From: Liolophura sinensis
Taxonomy: Eukaryota; Mollusca; Polyplacophora; Chitonida; Chitonidae
DNA length: 64,000 bases
Assembly (NCBI RefSeq): GCF_032854445.1
Contig: NC_088300.1
Location: 36,127,608 to 36,191,607 of the forward strand
Direction: 5' to 3'
Part shown: positions 62,759-64,000 of the stretch, piece after piece
Layout of the letters: every line of letters starts with the position of its first letter
Numbering within the stretch: position 1 is the stretch's first letter
Translations under genes and position numbers: made by a program
Notes under the pieces: generated by a model
The model's database searches: none
Told to the model about the DNA's origin: nothing
The model's input: only the letters and a program-made list of their open reading frames with translations

Positions 62759-64000
62759 GTAAGTCACACAGATATAAGGAATTGTCCATACATTGTGCGG
62801 GATTCTCATATATAAACCAATCACAGCATCCGTGCCACAGGGGCCACAATACTGTCACAGTTCAACTTCAAATTATGGCAGGTACAGGTCACAAAAGTGT
62901 GACGAGCATTGCTGTGTATCAGTTTGTATCCAAGGGTGAAAAGTTGGTAATGAGGAAAGCCATGACTGCTGGTATGTCATCAACAAAGCCTAGTGTGCCT
63001 GGAATACAACCTCCTTCAATACTTCCCGCTACTGTAACTTCCAGTTCATCATCAACAAAGCCTAGTCAAACTAGCTCTGTCTAGTCACCTCAAGTCAAAC
63101 TTCCCGCTACTGTAACTTTCAGTTCATCATGAACAAAGCCTAGTCAAACTAGCTCTGTCTAGTCACCTCAAGTCAAACTTCTTGCTACTGTAACTTCCAG
63201 TTCATCATCAACAAAGCCTAGTCAAACTAGCTGTGTCTAGTCACCTCCAGTCAAACTTCCCGCTACTGTAACTTCCAGTTCATCATCGACAAAGCCTAGT
63301 CAAACTAGGTCTGTCTAGTCACCTTCAGTCAAACTTCCCGCTACTGTAACTTCCAGTTCATCATCGACAAAGCCTAGTCAAACTAGCTCTGTCTAGTCAC
63401 CTCCAGTCAAAATTCCTGCTACTGTAACTTCCAGTTCATCATCGACAAAACCTAGTCAAACTAGATCTGTCTAGTCACCTCAAGTCAAACTTCCCGCTGC
63501 TGTAACTGCCAGTTCATCATGAACAAAGCCTAGTCAAACTAGCTCTGTCTTAGTCACCTCAAGTCAAACTTGAGGTGTAACCGCTGTAACTACCCGTTCA
63601 TCGGCATCCAGTATACATTCTGCATTAACTAGGCCAAGTGACGTCGTCTCTGGTGAGCTCTAAACTTTTCTCAGGCCAATCGCAGAGATAACGGCCCAAT
63701 TTTTTATGATTGCGTTTTTTCTGGTCCAGTTAATTTTATCATTAAGGAATGGACAATTATTAATTCAACTAGCAGTTTGTTTTCTATACGAAGGCCCAAG
63801 ATAAGGGCTACTAGTACGCCTATATAGGCCCCCTATATATATGTTCTCTGCCACGGCGAAAGTTGCTACATTCATCCTACATGAAAGGTCTACATATACC
63901 TACATGTACATTTCTGAATACCGGTATGCAAAGTGAACATAAATGTTTACAAAAGATGAATAGATCGCAGAGGTTCTTATTAAATTCAGTTACATGGTTC
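62759..64000 (+). other. B4GALT7 intron with tandem array
   Basis: Intron sequence after the first coding exon. No further B4GALT7 exon is seen before the window ends. The 78-bp array at 63017-63606 is listed separately. Confidence 0.75.
63017..63606 (+). repeat. 78-bp tandem array, about 7.5 copies
   Basis: The unit start 'tcaaacttcccgctactgta' recurs at 63095, 63173, 63251, 63329, 63407, 63485 and 63564, with steps of 78 bp except the last (79). One frame is Ser/Thr-rich (LPATVTSSSSSTKPSQTSSV) but every unit has a TAG, so it is not coding in its present form. Confidence 0.95.

Overview
The window looks like nuclear DNA from a lophotrochozoan animal, most likely a mollusc or a brachiopod. 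The genes have short exons and GT-AG introns. The sequence is AT-rich and carries many copies of a tRNA-derived SINE whose 3' part ends in a tail of the type 'ttcttgagtacggcgtaaaa' plus an A/T-rich run. I know this element type from molluscs and their relatives; it is probably a Meta-type SINE. A second SINE type ends in 'acgttaaaaccccaagcact'. One gene is a NIT-domain guanylate cyclase, a class known from lophotrochozoans and absent from vertebrates. The species cannot be named from the sequence alone.

Layout. From 1 to 10.5 kb there is the last exon of a plus-strand type I membrane protein (2335-2658), with a short cysteine motif like the end of an activin/BMP type II receptor ectodomain but no kinase. 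It is followed by AT-rich sequence that is probably its 3' UTR and then intergenic. From 11.6 to 16.9 kb lie four tandem copies of a non-coding unit of about 1317 bp, stopped by a 200-N assembly gap. From 17.5 to 24.1 kb on the minus strand are three exons (571 codons seen) of the NIT-domain guanylate cyclase. Its last exon or exons fall in or beyond the gap and array. The intron between exons 1 and 2 holds two minisatellites and a degenerate 38-bp repeat that carries splice-donor-like sequence. From 24 to 35.5 kb there is no gene that I can support; the stretch holds SINEs, three-base-multiple and 28-bp tandem arrays and a SINE split by a foldback insertion.

From 35.5 to 44.8 kb (minus strand) is a complete 14-exon SLC6-type sodium- and chloride-dependent transporter. 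I joined it exon by exon: all splice phases agree and the product is 679 residues. An extra first exon at 47.3 kb is in a compatible phase. From 47 to 62 kb no gene is supported; this part holds a MITE-like element, SINE fragments and a large satellite block at 54.5-56.3 kb interrupted by a SINE with clean target-site duplications. From 62.2 kb on the plus strand is the 5' part of B4GALT7, with an overlapping upstream ORF and a 78-bp tandem array in its first coding intron.

The genes do not form a pathway: a membrane nucleotide cyclase, an amino-acid-type transporter and a Golgi glycosyltransferase sit side by side as ordinary single genes. The most unusual features are the 1.3-kb structured array next to the broken end of the cyclase gene, the repeated donor-like sites downstream of cyclase exon 1, the kinase-less receptor-like exon, and the nested insertions in the repeats.
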